A stretch of 64,000 nt of DNA from Candidatus Latescibacterota bacterium (GCA_022822725.1 JAJEAN010000001.1:248001-312000); one strand, 5' to 3'. Shown: positions 41,279-50,360, counted from the stretch's first letter. Numbers and translations are program-made. Notes: generated by a model from the letters alone, not told the origin.

Positions 41279-42104
41279 CAACCATTCCTTCGAATACCTG
41301 GACCTGGAAGGCACGCTGGCGCTGGCCCGGGCCATCGGGTTCAAGGGGGTGGACATCGCCGGATTCCACGACCGGGGCCGATGCAGCCTGGAACCGGACG
41401 AAGTGGGCGCCGACCCGCTGTGCCACGCGAACCGCGTCAACCGCCTGCTGGCGAAATACGAACTGGAGGCCGTCGATTTCTTTCCCCAGTTCGGCGCATC
41501 CCTCGAAGAGCGGTCCTTCAATGCCCCGGACCCGGCCGTGCGGAAGCTGAACAGGACTTCGTTCGAGGGGATCATACGATTCTGCGAAGCCGTCGGCATA
41601 CCGGGATTCACCATCAGTCCGGGCATGCACCACCCGGACCGTTCCTTCGAAGAAAACCTCGCGACGGCCGCCGAAGCCTTGAACGAATTGACCGACATGG
41701 CGGGCGAACGGGACATCACGGTCCGCTTCGAACCCCACGTCCAGTCCGTCGTCGACACACCGGAACGGGCGCTGGCCCTGCTGGAGCTGGCACCGCGGGC
41801 CACGGTCACCCTGGATTACTCGCACTTCGTCATGCAGTACATCCCCGAGGAACGGATCCATCCGCTCCTCGCCCGTACGGACCACTTCCACATCCGTGCG
41901 GCCCGGCCCGGTAAGCTGCAGTCCAGGCTCGACGAGAACACCATCGATTTCGTGGACATCGCCCGGCGGCTCGAAGGACTGGGCTACCGCGGCTGCCTGT
42001 CCATCGAATTCGTATACATGACCTGGTTCGACTGCAACCGGGTCGACTGCCTGACGGAGACCATCTTCACCAAAGACCTCATGCAGCCGCACGTGCCGGT
42101 GTAA
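41262..42104 (+). CDS. Sugar phosphate isomerase/epimerase family protein
   Basis: A 280-residue TIM barrel of the AP-endonuclease-2/xylose-isomerase-like superfamily. Likely metal-binding residues lie in VRFEPHVQSVVD, VTLDYSHFVMQYI, DHFHIRAARPG and LSIEFVYM (Glu, Asp/His, His, Glu at successive strand ends). Such enzymes isomerise or epimerise sugars, inositols or keto acids. Overlapping genes on both sides place it in a catabolic operon with the oxygenase. Confidence 0.82.
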   Translation: MRLTISNHSFEYLDLEGTLALARAIGFKGVDIAGFHDRGRCSLEPDEVGADPLCHANRVNRLLAKYELEAVDFFPQFGASLEERSFNAPDPAVRKLNRTSFEGIIRFCEAVGIPGFTISPGMHHPDRSFEENLATAAEALNELTDMAGERDITVRFEPHVQSVVDTPERALALLELAPRATVTLDYSHFVMQYIPEERIHPLLARTDHFHIRAARPGKLQSRLDENTIDFVDIARRLEGLGYRGCLSIEFVYMTWFDCNRVDCLTETIFTKDLMQPHVPV

Positions 42105-42143
42105 CGTCGAGACAGGTTTCAGCCTGATCGGAGCATCATCACT

Positions 42144-43583
42144 TTGCCTGACCTTTTCGCCGGTGCCGCCCGGCGCGTGATCAATCCTCCCCTGGGCATC
42201 CGGACCTTCGGCTTCAGTTCGCGGGAAGGGCTCGTCCAGGCGATCGAAAGCGACCTGTCGGCCACGGCGCTGGTCCTGTCGGACGGCGAGGGCAGGGTGG
42301 TGATCGTCGCGACCGACACGGGGTGGATGGACCTGCCCGTGATGAACGGGCTGCGGGCACGCGTTGCCGACGCGGTCGGGACCGCCCCCTCCCACGTCAT
42401 GGTCAACCTGAACCACACCCACAGTTCGCCCGCCATGCCGGAGTGGTTCCCCGATGAACCCGGACAGATCGCCCTGCAGTCCCGCTACCAGGAAGACCTT
42501 TGCGGCTGGATCGTGGAGGCGGCGCGGGAGGCGGACGACCGTATGGTTGCGGCGCGCATCGGCGCGGGCCGGGGCGAATGCCCCATCGGGGTATATCGCC
42601 GTGAGACCGATCCCGACGGCGAGATCTTCCTCGGCGAAGTACCCGGCCATCCGACCGATCCGGCCGTGGGGGTCCTGCGCGTGGACGACCTGGACGGCCG
42701 TCCCATCGCCACCCTGTTCTCCTACGGCTGCCACCCGGTGACCATCGGACCCCGGTCCATGGTGGCGTCGCCTGATTTCCCGGGCGCGGCAAGGGCCCTG
42801 GTCGAAAACGCAATCGGGGGTTTGTCGCTGTTTCTCCAGGGGTGCGGCGGGAACATCATGCCGCGGGGCGGCCTGAGCATGGAGACCGACTGCAGGGACG
42901 AAAAAGACCGCATCGGATCCACGCTGGGTGCCGAAGCCGTCAAGGCCGCCGCGGCGATCCACACCCACAGGAAGCGCGGGGAGCGGCGGCGCATGGGATC
43001 GCTTTCCCGCATATCCGTCTGGCCCTGGAAGCCGGTCACCGGTCCGTCGTGCACCTGCCTGTCCGCCGCGGACGAGACCCTTACGCTCCGGTTCATCGAC
43101 CTGCCTCCGCTCGACGAAGCCCGGGCCATCAGGGCGGAATGCCACGATGCCCGGGAAACGGTCGCCGGCCGGGGCGGCGAAGCGTGGGAATACCTCGTCA
43201 CCACGAGATTCGCGGACTGGAGCGACCGGCTCGTCGAAGCCGTCGAGACCGGCGGCGCCTCGATCGACGTGGTGGTCCAGGCCATACGTATCAACGATAT
43301 CATCCTGGCCGCGAACAGCACGGAGACCTTTTTCGAAACCGGCCTGGCCATCAAGGCCCGGTCGCCGTTCCCCCACACCCTGGCGCTGGGCTACACCAAC
43401 GGATGCGTGTGCTACCTGCCCAGGGCGGAGAATTACCCGGAGGGCGGCTGGGACATCCGCAAGCGCTGGTACGGCGTGCCCGACCTGTTATTCCAGGCCT
43501 ACAGCATGCCGACGGCCATCCACCCGGAGTCGGAGCGGCGGGTCGTTGATCGCACGCTGGCGCTGATCGAAGGGTTGCGTTGA
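42144..43583 (+). CDS. Neutral/alkaline ceramidase-like hydrolase
   Basis: A 479-residue protein similar to the N-terminal domain of neutral ceramidases. It begins with AGAARRVINPPLGI and has the zinc-site NLNHTHSSPAMP, then FSYGCHPVTIGPRSMVASPD and LFLQGCGGNIMPRG. The C-terminal immunoglobulin-like part of true ceramidases is missing, and there is no signal peptide. It is probably an intracellular amidase or a sugar-amide hydrolase of the operon. The start is a TTG with GGAG about 10 bases upstream. Confidence 0.75.
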   Translation: MPDLFAGAARRVINPPLGIRTFGFSSREGLVQAIESDLSATALVLSDGEGRVVIVATDTGWMDLPVMNGLRARVADAVGTAPSHVMVNLNHTHSSPAMPEWFPDEPGQIALQSRYQEDLCGWIVEAAREADDRMVAARIGAGRGECPIGVYRRETDPDGEIFLGEVPGHPTDPAVGVLRVDDLDGRPIATLFSYGCHPVTIGPRSMVASPDFPGAARALVENAIGGLSLFLQGCGGNIMPRGGLSMETDCRDEKDRIGSTLGAEAVKAAAAIHTHRKRGERRRMGSLSRISVWPWKPVTGPSCTCLSAADETLTLRFIDLPPLDEARAIRAECHDARETVAGRGGEAWEYLVTTRFADWSDRLVEAVETGGASIDVVVQAIRINDIILAANSTETFFETGLAIKARSPFPHTLALGYTNGCVCYLPRAENYPEGGWDIRKRWYGVPDLLFQAYSMPTAIHPESERRVVDRTLALIEGLR

Positions 43584-43660
43584 GCGAGGGCTGGCACGGA
43601 CCGCGCAGGCGAAGCGTTACCTGCCGCATCGAGGCCTTGCGGCGCAAGATAGGATCGCAC

Positions 43661-45079
43661 ATGGTCGATGAATCGTACGAAGCGCAGAGGAATTCCCGCA
43701 CCAGGACCGCGGGCGAGTCCCGCTCCAGGGCCGCCGAGAAGTCCCGTTCCAGGGCCGAGGAACTGTATGCGTGCGCGCTGGAATCGCTGGCCGGCGGGGT
43801 AGGTCACGACCTGCGCAGGGGCCATCCCCTGCCGTTGTACATTTCCCGTGCGGCGGGCTCACGCAAATGGGACGAGGACGGCCGGGAATTCATCGACTAC
43901 GGCATGGGCAATGCTGCGCTGCTGCTGGGGCACGCACCGCCCGAAGTCTGCCGGGCCATGCGCGACGTCCTCGATCTGGGCTTTCATTTCGGCAATGACC
44001 ATCCGATGCAGCTGGAATGGGCCGAACTGATCCGGAAACTGGTCCCCTGCGCAGAGCGCGTGCGCTTCGTGAACTCGGGGTCCGAGGGCAGCATGCTCGC
44101 GCTCCGTGTCGCGCGGGCCTTCACCGGCCGGAACAGGGTGCTGCGCTTCGAGGGACACTTCAGCGGTTGGCACGACGGCGTGGGCAAGGGGGCCATGATC
44201 CCCTTCGACGAGCCCGTATCGGCGGGCATTCCTACGGCCGTCCTCGATACGATCGAAGTCATCCCGGCGGACCTGGACCGCGTCGCCGACGTCCTGGAGA
44301 AGGACCGGGACATCGCCGCCGTCATGCTGGAGCCGTCCGGCGCGTCCTGGGGTACCGGCCCCCTTACCGTGGCCTTCAACGAGGGGCTTCGCGATCTGAC
44401 CCGGAACCACGGCGTGCTCCTGGTCTACGACGAGGTCATTACGGGATTCCGCTACGCGCCGGGCGGGTACCAGGAATACGCCGGGATCACGCCGGACATG
44501 AGCTTCCACGGAAAGATCGTGGCGGGCGGCATGCCCGGCGGCGTGCTCACGGGCCGCGCCGACATCATGGAAGTGTTCGACTACACTGGCGACGCCCACC
44601 GGGACCGGTACGAACGGGTGCATCACCTGGGGACCTTCAACGCCAACCCGGTCTCCACCGCGGCCGGCATCGCCACTTTGAAACGCGTAGCCACGGGTCT
44701 GCCCCAGGGACGGGCGAATCAGTCGGCCGATCAGTTGCGACAGGGCCTGGACGGCATCCTCCGCGAAGAAGGCGTGTCGGGATACGTCTACGGCGACGTT
44801 TCCATCTTCCACGTCTACCTGGAGGCGTTCCCGGGAAGCGGCGCCACCGACCGTGAACAACTGGTCACCGGCGACGTGAACGTCCTCAAGGGGATCCCGG
44901 CGCCCGTGGTCTCCGCCTTCCAGAAGATGCTGCTCGCGCGCGGCATCGACCTGGTCTCCTACACGGGCGGCGTCACCTCCTCCGCCCATACCGACGAGGA
45001 TATCGCGCTTACGCTCGACGCCTTCGCAGAGATCATACGGTCCCTGGTCCGCGACCGCGTGATCGCGACACTCAAGTAA
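43661..45079 (+). CDS. Class III aminotransferase (glutamate-1-semialdehyde aminomutase-like)
   Basis: About 472 residues, PLP-dependent fold type I. VRFVNSGSEGSMLALRVARA, the Asp pocket VYDEVITGFRYAPGG and the PLP-lysine in FHGKIVAGGMPGG match the hemL-like group. No other tetrapyrrole genes are near, and the catabolic context suggests an amino-sugar or amino-acid aminomutase rather than true HemL. ATG at 43661 with AGGA upstream is preferred; a TTG at 43580 overlapping the previous stop would add 27 basic residues. The N-terminus holds RTRTAGESRSRAAEKSRSRA, a low-complexity repeat. Confidence 0.85.
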   Translation: MVDESYEAQRNSRTRTAGESRSRAAEKSRSRAEELYACALESLAGGVGHDLRRGHPLPLYISRAAGSRKWDEDGREFIDYGMGNAALLLGHAPPEVCRAMRDVLDLGFHFGNDHPMQLEWAELIRKLVPCAERVRFVNSGSEGSMLALRVARAFTGRNRVLRFEGHFSGWHDGVGKGAMIPFDEPVSAGIPTAVLDTIEVIPADLDRVADVLEKDRDIAAVMLEPSGASWGTGPLTVAFNEGLRDLTRNHGVLLVYDEVITGFRYAPGGYQEYAGITPDMSFHGKIVAGGMPGGVLTGRADIMEVFDYTGDAHRDRYERVHHLGTFNANPVSTAAGIATLKRVATGLPQGRANQSADQLRQGLDGILREEGVSGYVYGDVSIFHVYLEAFPGSGATDREQLVTGDVNVLKGIPAPVVSAFQKMLLARGIDLVSYTGGVTSSAHTDEDIALTLDAFAEIIRSLVRDRVIATLK

Positions 45080-45164
45080 CCGGAAGCCGGGAGCGCGGGC
45101 CGGGGGCGCGCGAGTCTCCCGGCTGTGAAATGTGCGACGTGCAAAACAGGTTCAACGCAACAAC

Positions 45165-45204
45165 ATAACCAGTTAACCAGTTAACCAGATAACCAGTTAA
45201 CCAG
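45165..45204. repeat. Five tandem copies of an 8-bp unit
   Basis: Units of the form (A/T)TAACCAG repeat five times without interruption, just upstream of the DUF6807 gene. The last unit runs directly into the purine-rich CCAGGAGCG ribosome-site region, so copy changes would alter the leader length. Confidence 0.9.
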
Positions 45205-45218
45205 GAGCGACCGGTCAC

Positions 45219-46364
45219 ATGAAACTCACCCTGACTTCGCCGCGGTCCAGGGCAGCACAACTGGCTGCCATCCCGGCACCGGATGGATGTAAGGCACAGG
45301 TACTTCGTCTGACGGGAAGCGGCGGTACTACCCTTCTGGCCGAACGGGATCCCCTGTCCGCCATATACCACGCCATCCTGCCGTCCATGGAATCGGGCGA
45401 GGCGGCAACCTGGGACGCGGCCGCCGCCGACGGTACGTCACCTCACTGCGGCATCGAACACGCATGCCGTGAAGACCGGGTGGAGGTGTCGCTGAGTGGC
45501 GCGCCGTTCATGACCTTCCACCACGGTACCGCATATCCCAAACCCTTCATCAATCCCATCCTCACGCCGGGCGGCCTCAACATGCTGCGGGAGCCCATGC
45601 CGGCTTACGGCGAAGGAGAGCACCCCTGGCAGCGGGGACTCACCCTGATGCAGGGCGCCATCAACGGCGTGGATTGCTGGGGTGAGTTCGACCGGCCCGG
45701 GTTCGGACGCACCGTCCAGGATAACATGTCCATCCACCGGGGACCGTTGTCGCTCACGATCTCCACGGGCAATACATGGTACGAGGGGGACCGGCCCCTC
45801 ATGTCCGACCGCCGGTGGTACCGCCTCTTCGACACCGGCCGCGACGCCGTGATACTGGACGTGCTCTTCACGCTCATCACCGACCACGGTCCCGTGACGA
45901 TCGGGTCCACGAAGGAGGGCGGGTTCCTGAGCATCCGCGTCAATCCCACCATGAACGCTTCAGGAGACGGCCGGATGCACAATGCCTACGGCGCGGGCGA
46001 CGAGACCGGTTGCTGGTCCCGTCGGGCGCACTGGATGGACTACTGCGGTCCGGTGGGTGCCCAGACGGGCGAAGCCGGTGAGACCGGCGAGGTCGGGCCG
46101 TCCAGGCTGACCGCGGGCTTCGCCGTCTTCGACCACCCTGACAACCTGCGCTATCCCACGGCCTGGCACGTAAGAGGCTATGGCCTTTTCGCCGCGAACT
46201 GCTGGATGGTCTGGGACGACCACCACTGCGAAGCGGATACGGAGACTACCTTCCGATGGCGCGTCGTCATACACACCGGCGATACGCGCGAAGCGGCCAT
46301 CGCGGACCGTTTTCTGGATTATGTGGACGGACCGCGGGTGCAGTGGGAACAGCCCGAGGCTTGA
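45219..46364 (+). CDS. DUF6807 (PmoA-like) family protein
   Basis: A 381-residue protein of the DUF6807 family (earlier called PmoA-like), found in carbohydrate and aromatic catabolic operons of Planctomycetes and related bacteria. Recognisable segments are FHHGTAYPKPFINPILTPGG, GEGEHPWQRGLTLMQG and the C-terminal WRVVIHTGDTREAAIADRF. No biochemical role is established. A short TGEAGETGEVG low-complexity loop is present. AGGAG lies upstream of the ATG after the 8-bp repeats. Confidence 0.75.
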   Translation: MKLTLTSPRSRAAQLAAIPAPDGCKAQVLRLTGSGGTTLLAERDPLSAIYHAILPSMESGEAATWDAAAADGTSPHCGIEHACREDRVEVSLSGAPFMTFHHGTAYPKPFINPILTPGGLNMLREPMPAYGEGEHPWQRGLTLMQGAINGVDCWGEFDRPGFGRTVQDNMSIHRGPLSLTISTGNTWYEGDRPLMSDRRWYRLFDTGRDAVILDVLFTLITDHGPVTIGSTKEGGFLSIRVNPTMNASGDGRMHNAYGAGDETGCWSRRAHWMDYCGPVGAQTGEAGETGEVGPSRLTAGFAVFDHPDNLRYPTAWHVRGYGLFAANCWMVWDDHHCEADTETTFRWRVVIHTGDTREAAIADRFLDYVDGPRVQWEQPEA

Positions 46365-46508
46365 CGGGACACCAGTTTCGGTGATCCCTGCTCGGTATCC
46401 GATGACGCAAAGATTTCCGCTATGCACGAGAAAACCACCATGTCGCCGACTAATCCTGTGAGAGGCACGTTTTTGATCCCATATAAACAGCGCTCACAGG
46501 AGGCGTCC

Positions 46509-46886
46509 ATGTCGACCAACGGAGAATTAAACAAGCGGTTCAATGTACTTGAGAAAAACATGACCGAGCGGATGAATTTGTTTGAGGAAGACATGATCAA
46601 CAAATTCAACCTCTTTGCCAGGGAAGTAACGAGGAAGATCAGCGCACTACACGGGTGCGTGGAACAACGGTTCGAGGCCGTTGATCAGCGGTTCGAGGCC
46701 GTTGACCAGCGGTTCGAGGCCATGGATCAGCGCCTTGGGGCCGTTGAGAAGCGACTCGATGCCGTGGAACAGCGGCTCGATGCCGTGGAACAGCGACTCG
46801 ATGCCGTGGAACAGCGGTTGGAACGGATTGAAACGGACGTGGCGGAGATCAAGGACCTACTGGTCAAAGTACTTGCGAAATTGTAG
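46509..46886 (+). CDS. Heptad-repeat coiled-coil protein
   Basis: A 125-residue protein that is almost entirely coiled coil. Residues about 53-105 are seven-residue repeats of the pattern AV-D/E-QRF/L-E/D, coded by tandem 21-bp DNA repeats. It has no membrane segment or enzyme motif. It resembles small DUF1640- or t-SNARE-like coiled-coil proteins found next to many systems. ATG is preceded by an ideal AGGAGG. Function unknown; it might be a scaffold or oligomerisation factor. Confidence 0.7.
   Translation: MSTNGELNKRFNVLEKNMTERMNLFEEDMINKFNLFAREVTRKISALHGCVEQRFEAVDQRFEAVDQRFEAMDQRLGAVEKRLDAVEQRLDAVEQRLDAVEQRLERIETDVAEIKDLLVKVLAKL
46667..46820. repeat. 21-bp tandem repeats coding heptads
   Basis: About seven copies of a 21-base unit (CGGTTCGAGGCCGTTGACCAG-like, then a second variant with CTCGATGCCGTGGAA). 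The unit encodes exactly one coiled-coil heptad, so expansion keeps the frame and the heptad phase. Confidence 0.88.
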
Positions 46887-46939
46887 TTCGAGTCTACCTG
46901 GAATGCGGTTAAGGAGACCCCGCCTGACGCTTAAACTCC

Positions 46940-46969
46940 TTGAAAGCCCTTCCGATCTTCCTGTATCTT
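46940..46969 (+). promoter_or_regulatory. Possible sigma70 promoter before moxR
   Basis: TTGAAA (46940-46945), 18 bases, TATCTT (46964-46969). It lies about 150 bases before the moxR start. Confidence 0.35.
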
Positions 46970-47117
46970 GTCAGGCCGTATCTTCACGGCATCGGCGTGC
47001 TGACGGGAAGGGTCGCCGAAGACTGCAGGATCGGGCCGGGCTTACGGTTCTGGCTGACATCGAGTACCGATGTCGCGCGGCGATGGAATCGGACAAGCAT
47101 ATTCGAAGGAAGTGCCA

Positions 47118-48122
47118 ATGAATGAAGAACAGCAGCACGACGATCTGGAAATCGTCGAGGAATTGAAAGAGGCGGGAGATCGCATTCGGACTGAAATCGC
47201 CAAAGTCATCATCGGCCAGCAGGACGTGATCCAGCAGCTTCTGACCGTCCTCCTGGCAAACGGCCACGCCCTGCTTATCGGCGTTCCGGGGCTGGCAAAA
47301 ACCCTTTTGATCAACACGCTTTCCAGGACGCTCGATCTCAAGTTCAGCCGCATTCAGTTCACGCCGGACCTGATGCCGTCCGATATCACGGGAACGGAAA
47401 TACTGGAAGAGGACCGGACGACCGGCCACCGGGAGTTCAAGTTCATCCGCGGACCGATTTTCGCGAACGTGATCCTGGCCGACGAGGTCAACCGTACGCC
47501 GCCCAAGACCCAGGCGGCGCTTCTGCAGGCGATGCAGGAACACGAAGTGACGGCCGCGGGGGAGTCCATGAAGCTCGACGAACCGTTTTTCGTCCTGGCG
47601 ACGCAAAACCCCATCGAGCAGGAAGGCACCTATCCGCTGCCCGAGGCCCAGCTGGACCGTTTCATGTTCAGTATCTACATGGACTATCCGTCCCGAAATG
47701 AAGAGATCGAAATCGCACGAAGCACGACGAGTGCTCTGGAGGCCGAGCCGGAACATATCCTGACGGGGAGCGACGTTAAGAAACTGCAGCAGTTGATCCG
47801 CAGAGTGCCCGTGGCGGACCATGTAGTCGAATACGCCGTCTCACTGGCGCGCATGACCCGTCCGAACGAGGCGGACGCCCCGCCATTCATCCGCGACAGG
47901 GTCAGTTGGGGCGCAGGCCCGCGGGCTTCCCAGTACCTGATCCTGGGCGCAAAGGCCCGGTCGGTGCTCATGGGGAACTATACGCCCACGCCGGAAGACG
48001 TGCGGGCCCTGGCGCTGCCCGTGCTAAGGCACCGCATCGTGACCAATTTCAATGCCGACGCCGACGGGGTCACCGCCGATGACATCATTACGCAACTGAT
48101 GGATGAAACGAAAGACGCCTGA
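47118..48122 (+). CDS. MoxR-family AAA+ ATPase
   Basis: A 334-residue AAA+ chaperone-like ATPase. Walker A is the MoxR variant LIGVPGLAKT. Walker B lies in FANVILADEVNRTPPKTQAAL. Sensor 1 reads LATQNPIEQEGTYPLPEAQLDRF, a near-perfect MoxR signature. MoxR proteins act with DUF58 and VWA partners in maturing or activating enzymes. The DUF58 gene follows after 26 bases. ATG at 47118 has AAGGAAG upstream. Confidence 0.93.
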   Translation: MNEEQQHDDLEIVEELKEAGDRIRTEIAKVIIGQQDVIQQLLTVLLANGHALLIGVPGLAKTLLINTLSRTLDLKFSRIQFTPDLMPSDITGTEILEEDRTTGHREFKFIRGPIFANVILADEVNRTPPKTQAALLQAMQEHEVTAAGESMKLDEPFFVLATQNPIEQEGTYPLPEAQLDRFMFSIYMDYPSRNEEIEIARSTTSALEAEPEHILTGSDVKKLQQLIRRVPVADHVVEYAVSLARMTRPNEADAPPFIRDRVSWGAGPRASQYLILGAKARSVLMGNYTPTPEDVRALALPVLRHRIVTNFNADADGVTADDIITQLMDETKDA

Positions 48123-48148
48123 TCCTCCCGCATGCTCGGCAGCAAACC

Positions 48149-49048
48149 ATGAATAAGGCCGAATACCGCAAATACCTCGATCCGATGACCGTGTCCCGGC
48201 TCGCCCGGCTGGATCTCAAGGCGCGGCTGGTCGTGGAAGGGTTCATCGCCGGGTTGCACAGCAGTCCCTACCACGGGTTCAGCGTCGAATACGCGGAACA
48301 CCGGCAGTACATGCCGGGCGATCCCATCAAGCATATCGACTGGAAGGTCTTCGCCAAGTCGGACCGGTTCTACATCAAGGAATACGAAGAAGAAACCAAC
48401 CTGAAGTCCTATATCTTCCTGGACGTCAGCGCGTCGATGGAATACGCGTCTGAAGGGATAAGCAAGCTGGAGTACGGGAGATACCTGGCGGCCGCGCTCA
48501 CCTACCTCATGCTGAGCCAGCAGGACTCCGTGGGCCTGGTACTGTACGACGAGCGGATCAGGCAGTACGTTCCCCCGCGGTCGGTCCGCAACCATCTGCA
48601 CATCATTCTGCAACGGCTGCACGCCGCGGCGCCCGGTTCAGGAACGCGAAGCCGGGCGACGTTTCACTCGCTGGCGGAACGGATCAAGCGGCGTGGGCTG
48701 ATCATCATCATCTCCGATCTGTTCGACGAACCGGGGGACATCGTCGACAGCATCCGGCATTTCCGCCATCGGAAACATGAAGTGATCGTTTTTCGCCTGC
48801 TCGATCCCGCCGAGAAGGACTTCGGATTCCGCCATCCCGCCCGTTTCCGCGACATGGAGACCGGGGAAGAAGTATACACCCACCCACATGTTATCCGTGA
48901 ATCCTACCTGGGGGACCTGAAGGAACAGGACGAACTGTACACCCGTGTCTGCCGGGAGCACGCCGCGGACTATCTCAGCCTGGACACCGGCACGTCCTTC
49001 GATCAGGCCCTGTTGACCTTCCTCGCCAAGCGCGCCCACCTGGGCTGA
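48149..49048 (+). CDS. DUF58 domain protein, MoxR partner
   Basis: A 299-residue protein with the DUF58 core HSSPYHGFSVEYAEHRQYMPGD and the DPIKHIDWKVFAK signature. A VWA-like segment follows, with the MIDAS-type DVSASMEYAS and the later IIIISDLFDE. It contains no membrane helix, consistent with a short cytosolic DUF58 form. In many bacteria the operon continues with BatA/VWA membrane proteins; here it ends, and a minus-strand gene follows. Confidence 0.88.
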   Translation: MNKAEYRKYLDPMTVSRLARLDLKARLVVEGFIAGLHSSPYHGFSVEYAEHRQYMPGDPIKHIDWKVFAKSDRFYIKEYEEETNLKSYIFLDVSASMEYASEGISKLEYGRYLAAALTYLMLSQQDSVGLVLYDERIRQYVPPRSVRNHLHIILQRLHAAAPGSGTRSRATFHSLAERIKRRGLIIIISDLFDEPGDIVDSIRHFRHRKHEVIVFRLLDPAEKDFGFRHPARFRDMETGEEVYTHPHVIRESYLGDLKEQDELYTRVCREHAADYLSLDTGTSFDQALLTFLAKRAHLG

Positions 49049-49130
49049 CCAACGGCGGCCTCCGGGTTGACGCTCAGCGCCCACCTGGGCTGACGTACGG
49101 CCCCCACCGGGTTGACGCTCAGCGCCCACC
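49032..49130. repeat. 45-bp direct repeat spanning the DUF58 stop
   Basis: About 2.2 copies of a 45-base unit. The first contains the last codons and stop of the DUF58 gene (GCGCCCACCTGGGCTGAC); the second and a partial third follow downstream. They carry GGGTTGACGCTCAGC in each copy. The array fills the gap between two convergent genes. Confidence 0.8.
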
Positions 49131-49132
49131 GG

Positions 49133-50233
49133 TCAAACGATCGCCACCTCATCGTCCCTGGAGAAGAAGTGGGCCCGGGCCATGTTCACGAGGAGCGGCA
49201 TTTCCGTGTTTATGCCGGGGTCCACGAAGGCGTCTACTTTGGCAATGAACGGATACCGTCCGGTGGTCAGGTACAGGAAAGTCTCGCTTCCCATGGGTTC
49301 CACCACCTCGACGGTGGCCTTGATCTGACGGGCTTCTTTCCAGTCCTTGTTCGTATCCGTGGAAGTGATGTCTTCCGGCCGGATGCCGAACGTGACTTCC
49401 CTGTCCCGCCAGGGCGCCAGGGCGTCCCGCATATGGTCCGGGATGGGGAGACGCAGGCTGCCTTCGTCGAATTCCGCATGCCCGTTGTCGAATACGACCC
49501 TGCCCTCCAGGAAGTTCATGCCCGGACTGCCGATGAATCCCGCGACGAAGCGGTTCGCCGGTTTCTCGTAAAGCTCGAGGGGCGCGGCGACCTGCTGCAC
49601 CTCGCCGTCTTTCATGACGGCAATGCGGTCGCCCATGGTCATGGCTTCGACCTGGTCGTGGGTGACGTAGATGATGGTCGCTTCGAGGCTGTTGTGTAGC
49701 TTGCTGATCTCCGTCCGCATCTGCACGCGCAGCTTGGCGTCGAGGTTCGAAAGAGGTTCGTCGAAGAGAAACACCTTGGGCTTGCGCACGATGGCGCGGC
49801 CCACCGCCACGCGCTGACGCTCGCCGCCCGATAGCGCCTTCGGCTTGCGGGCGAGCAAATGGCCGATGCCCAGGATGCCGGCGGTCTCGTTGACCCTCGC
49901 CTCGATCTCGGAGCGCGGATACTTGCGCAGCTTGAGCCCGAAGGCCATGTTCTCGTAGACCGTCATGTGGGGGTACAGCGCGTAATTCTGGAACACCATG
50001 GCGATGTCCCGGTCCTTCGGCGGGACGTCGTTCACGCGCTTCCCATCGATGTGGATCTCGCCGGAAGTCACTTCTTCCAGGCCGGCGATCATGCGCAGCG
50101 TGGTGGACTTGCCGCAACCGGAGGGTCCGACGAGGACCACGAACTCCCGGTCCCTGATTTCCAGGTTGACGTTACGGACCACGGTGTTCTTGTCGAACCG
50201 CTTGTCCACGTTCTTCAGGACCACATCGGCCAT
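49133..50233 (-). CDS. UgpC/MalK-type ABC transporter ATP-binding protein
   Basis: A 366-residue ATPase for carbohydrate or polyol importers. It has Walker A GPSGCGKST, Q-loop VFQNYALYPHM, signature LSGGERQRVAVGRAI, Walker B VFLFDEPLSNLDAKLR, the H-loop in THDQ, and the C-terminal TOBE/MalK regulatory region with FGIRPEDI. No permease or binding-protein genes are adjacent, so it may serve several distant transporters, as shared MsmK/UgpC-type ATPases do. Confidence 0.93.
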   Translation of the reverse strand: MADVVLKNVDKRFDKNTVVRNVNLEIRDREFVVLVGPSGCGKSTTLRMIAGLEEVTSGEIHIDGKRVNDVPPKDRDIAMVFQNYALYPHMTVYENMAFGLKLRKYPRSEIEARVNETAGILGIGHLLARKPKALSGGERQRVAVGRAIVRKPKVFLFDEPLSNLDAKLRVQMRTEISKLHNSLEATIIYVTHDQVEAMTMGDRIAVMKDGEVQQVAAPLELYEKPANRFVAGFIGSPGMNFLEGRVVFDNGHAEFDEGSLRLPIPDHMRDALAPWRDREVTFGIRPEDITSTDTNKDWKEARQIKATVEVVEPMGSETFLYLTTGRYPFIAKVDAFVDPGINTEMPLLVNMARAHFFSRDDEVAIV

Positions 50234-50280
50234 GAAATCACTCCTCCGGAACTCCGCCGGCAGGTCTGCGAGACTCCCGT

Positions 50281-50309
50281 ATTGTGTGACACGCCGGGGG
50301 TTTTGTCAA
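50281..50309 (-). promoter_or_regulatory. Sigma70-type promoter of the ABC ATPase gene
   Basis: On the minus strand TTGACA (50304-50309), 17 bases, CACAAT (50281-50286). Confidence 0.5.
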
Positions 50310-50331
50310 TACAATAACCGCGCGGTTTTAT

Positions 50332-50360
50332 TTGACTTCGCACGGTAAAATCGTTATTTT
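50332..50360 (+). promoter_or_regulatory. Sigma70-type promoter of the PLP-enzyme operon
   Basis: TTGACT (50332-50337), 17 bases, TATTTT (50355-50360), about 88 bases before the first gene of the plus-strand operon. The two promoters are divergent and their -35 boxes are only 22 bases apart. Confidence 0.5.

Noticed and set aside
41112-43376. Very long (754-codon) minus-strand open frame
   Set aside because: It lies across three plus-strand genes with clear family motifs and correct starts. Its translation is Gly/Arg/His-rich without any motif.
46667-46820. Regular repeats considered as a CRISPR array
   Set aside because: The 21-bp units are contiguous without spacers and encode coiled-coil heptads in frame; no cas genes are nearby.
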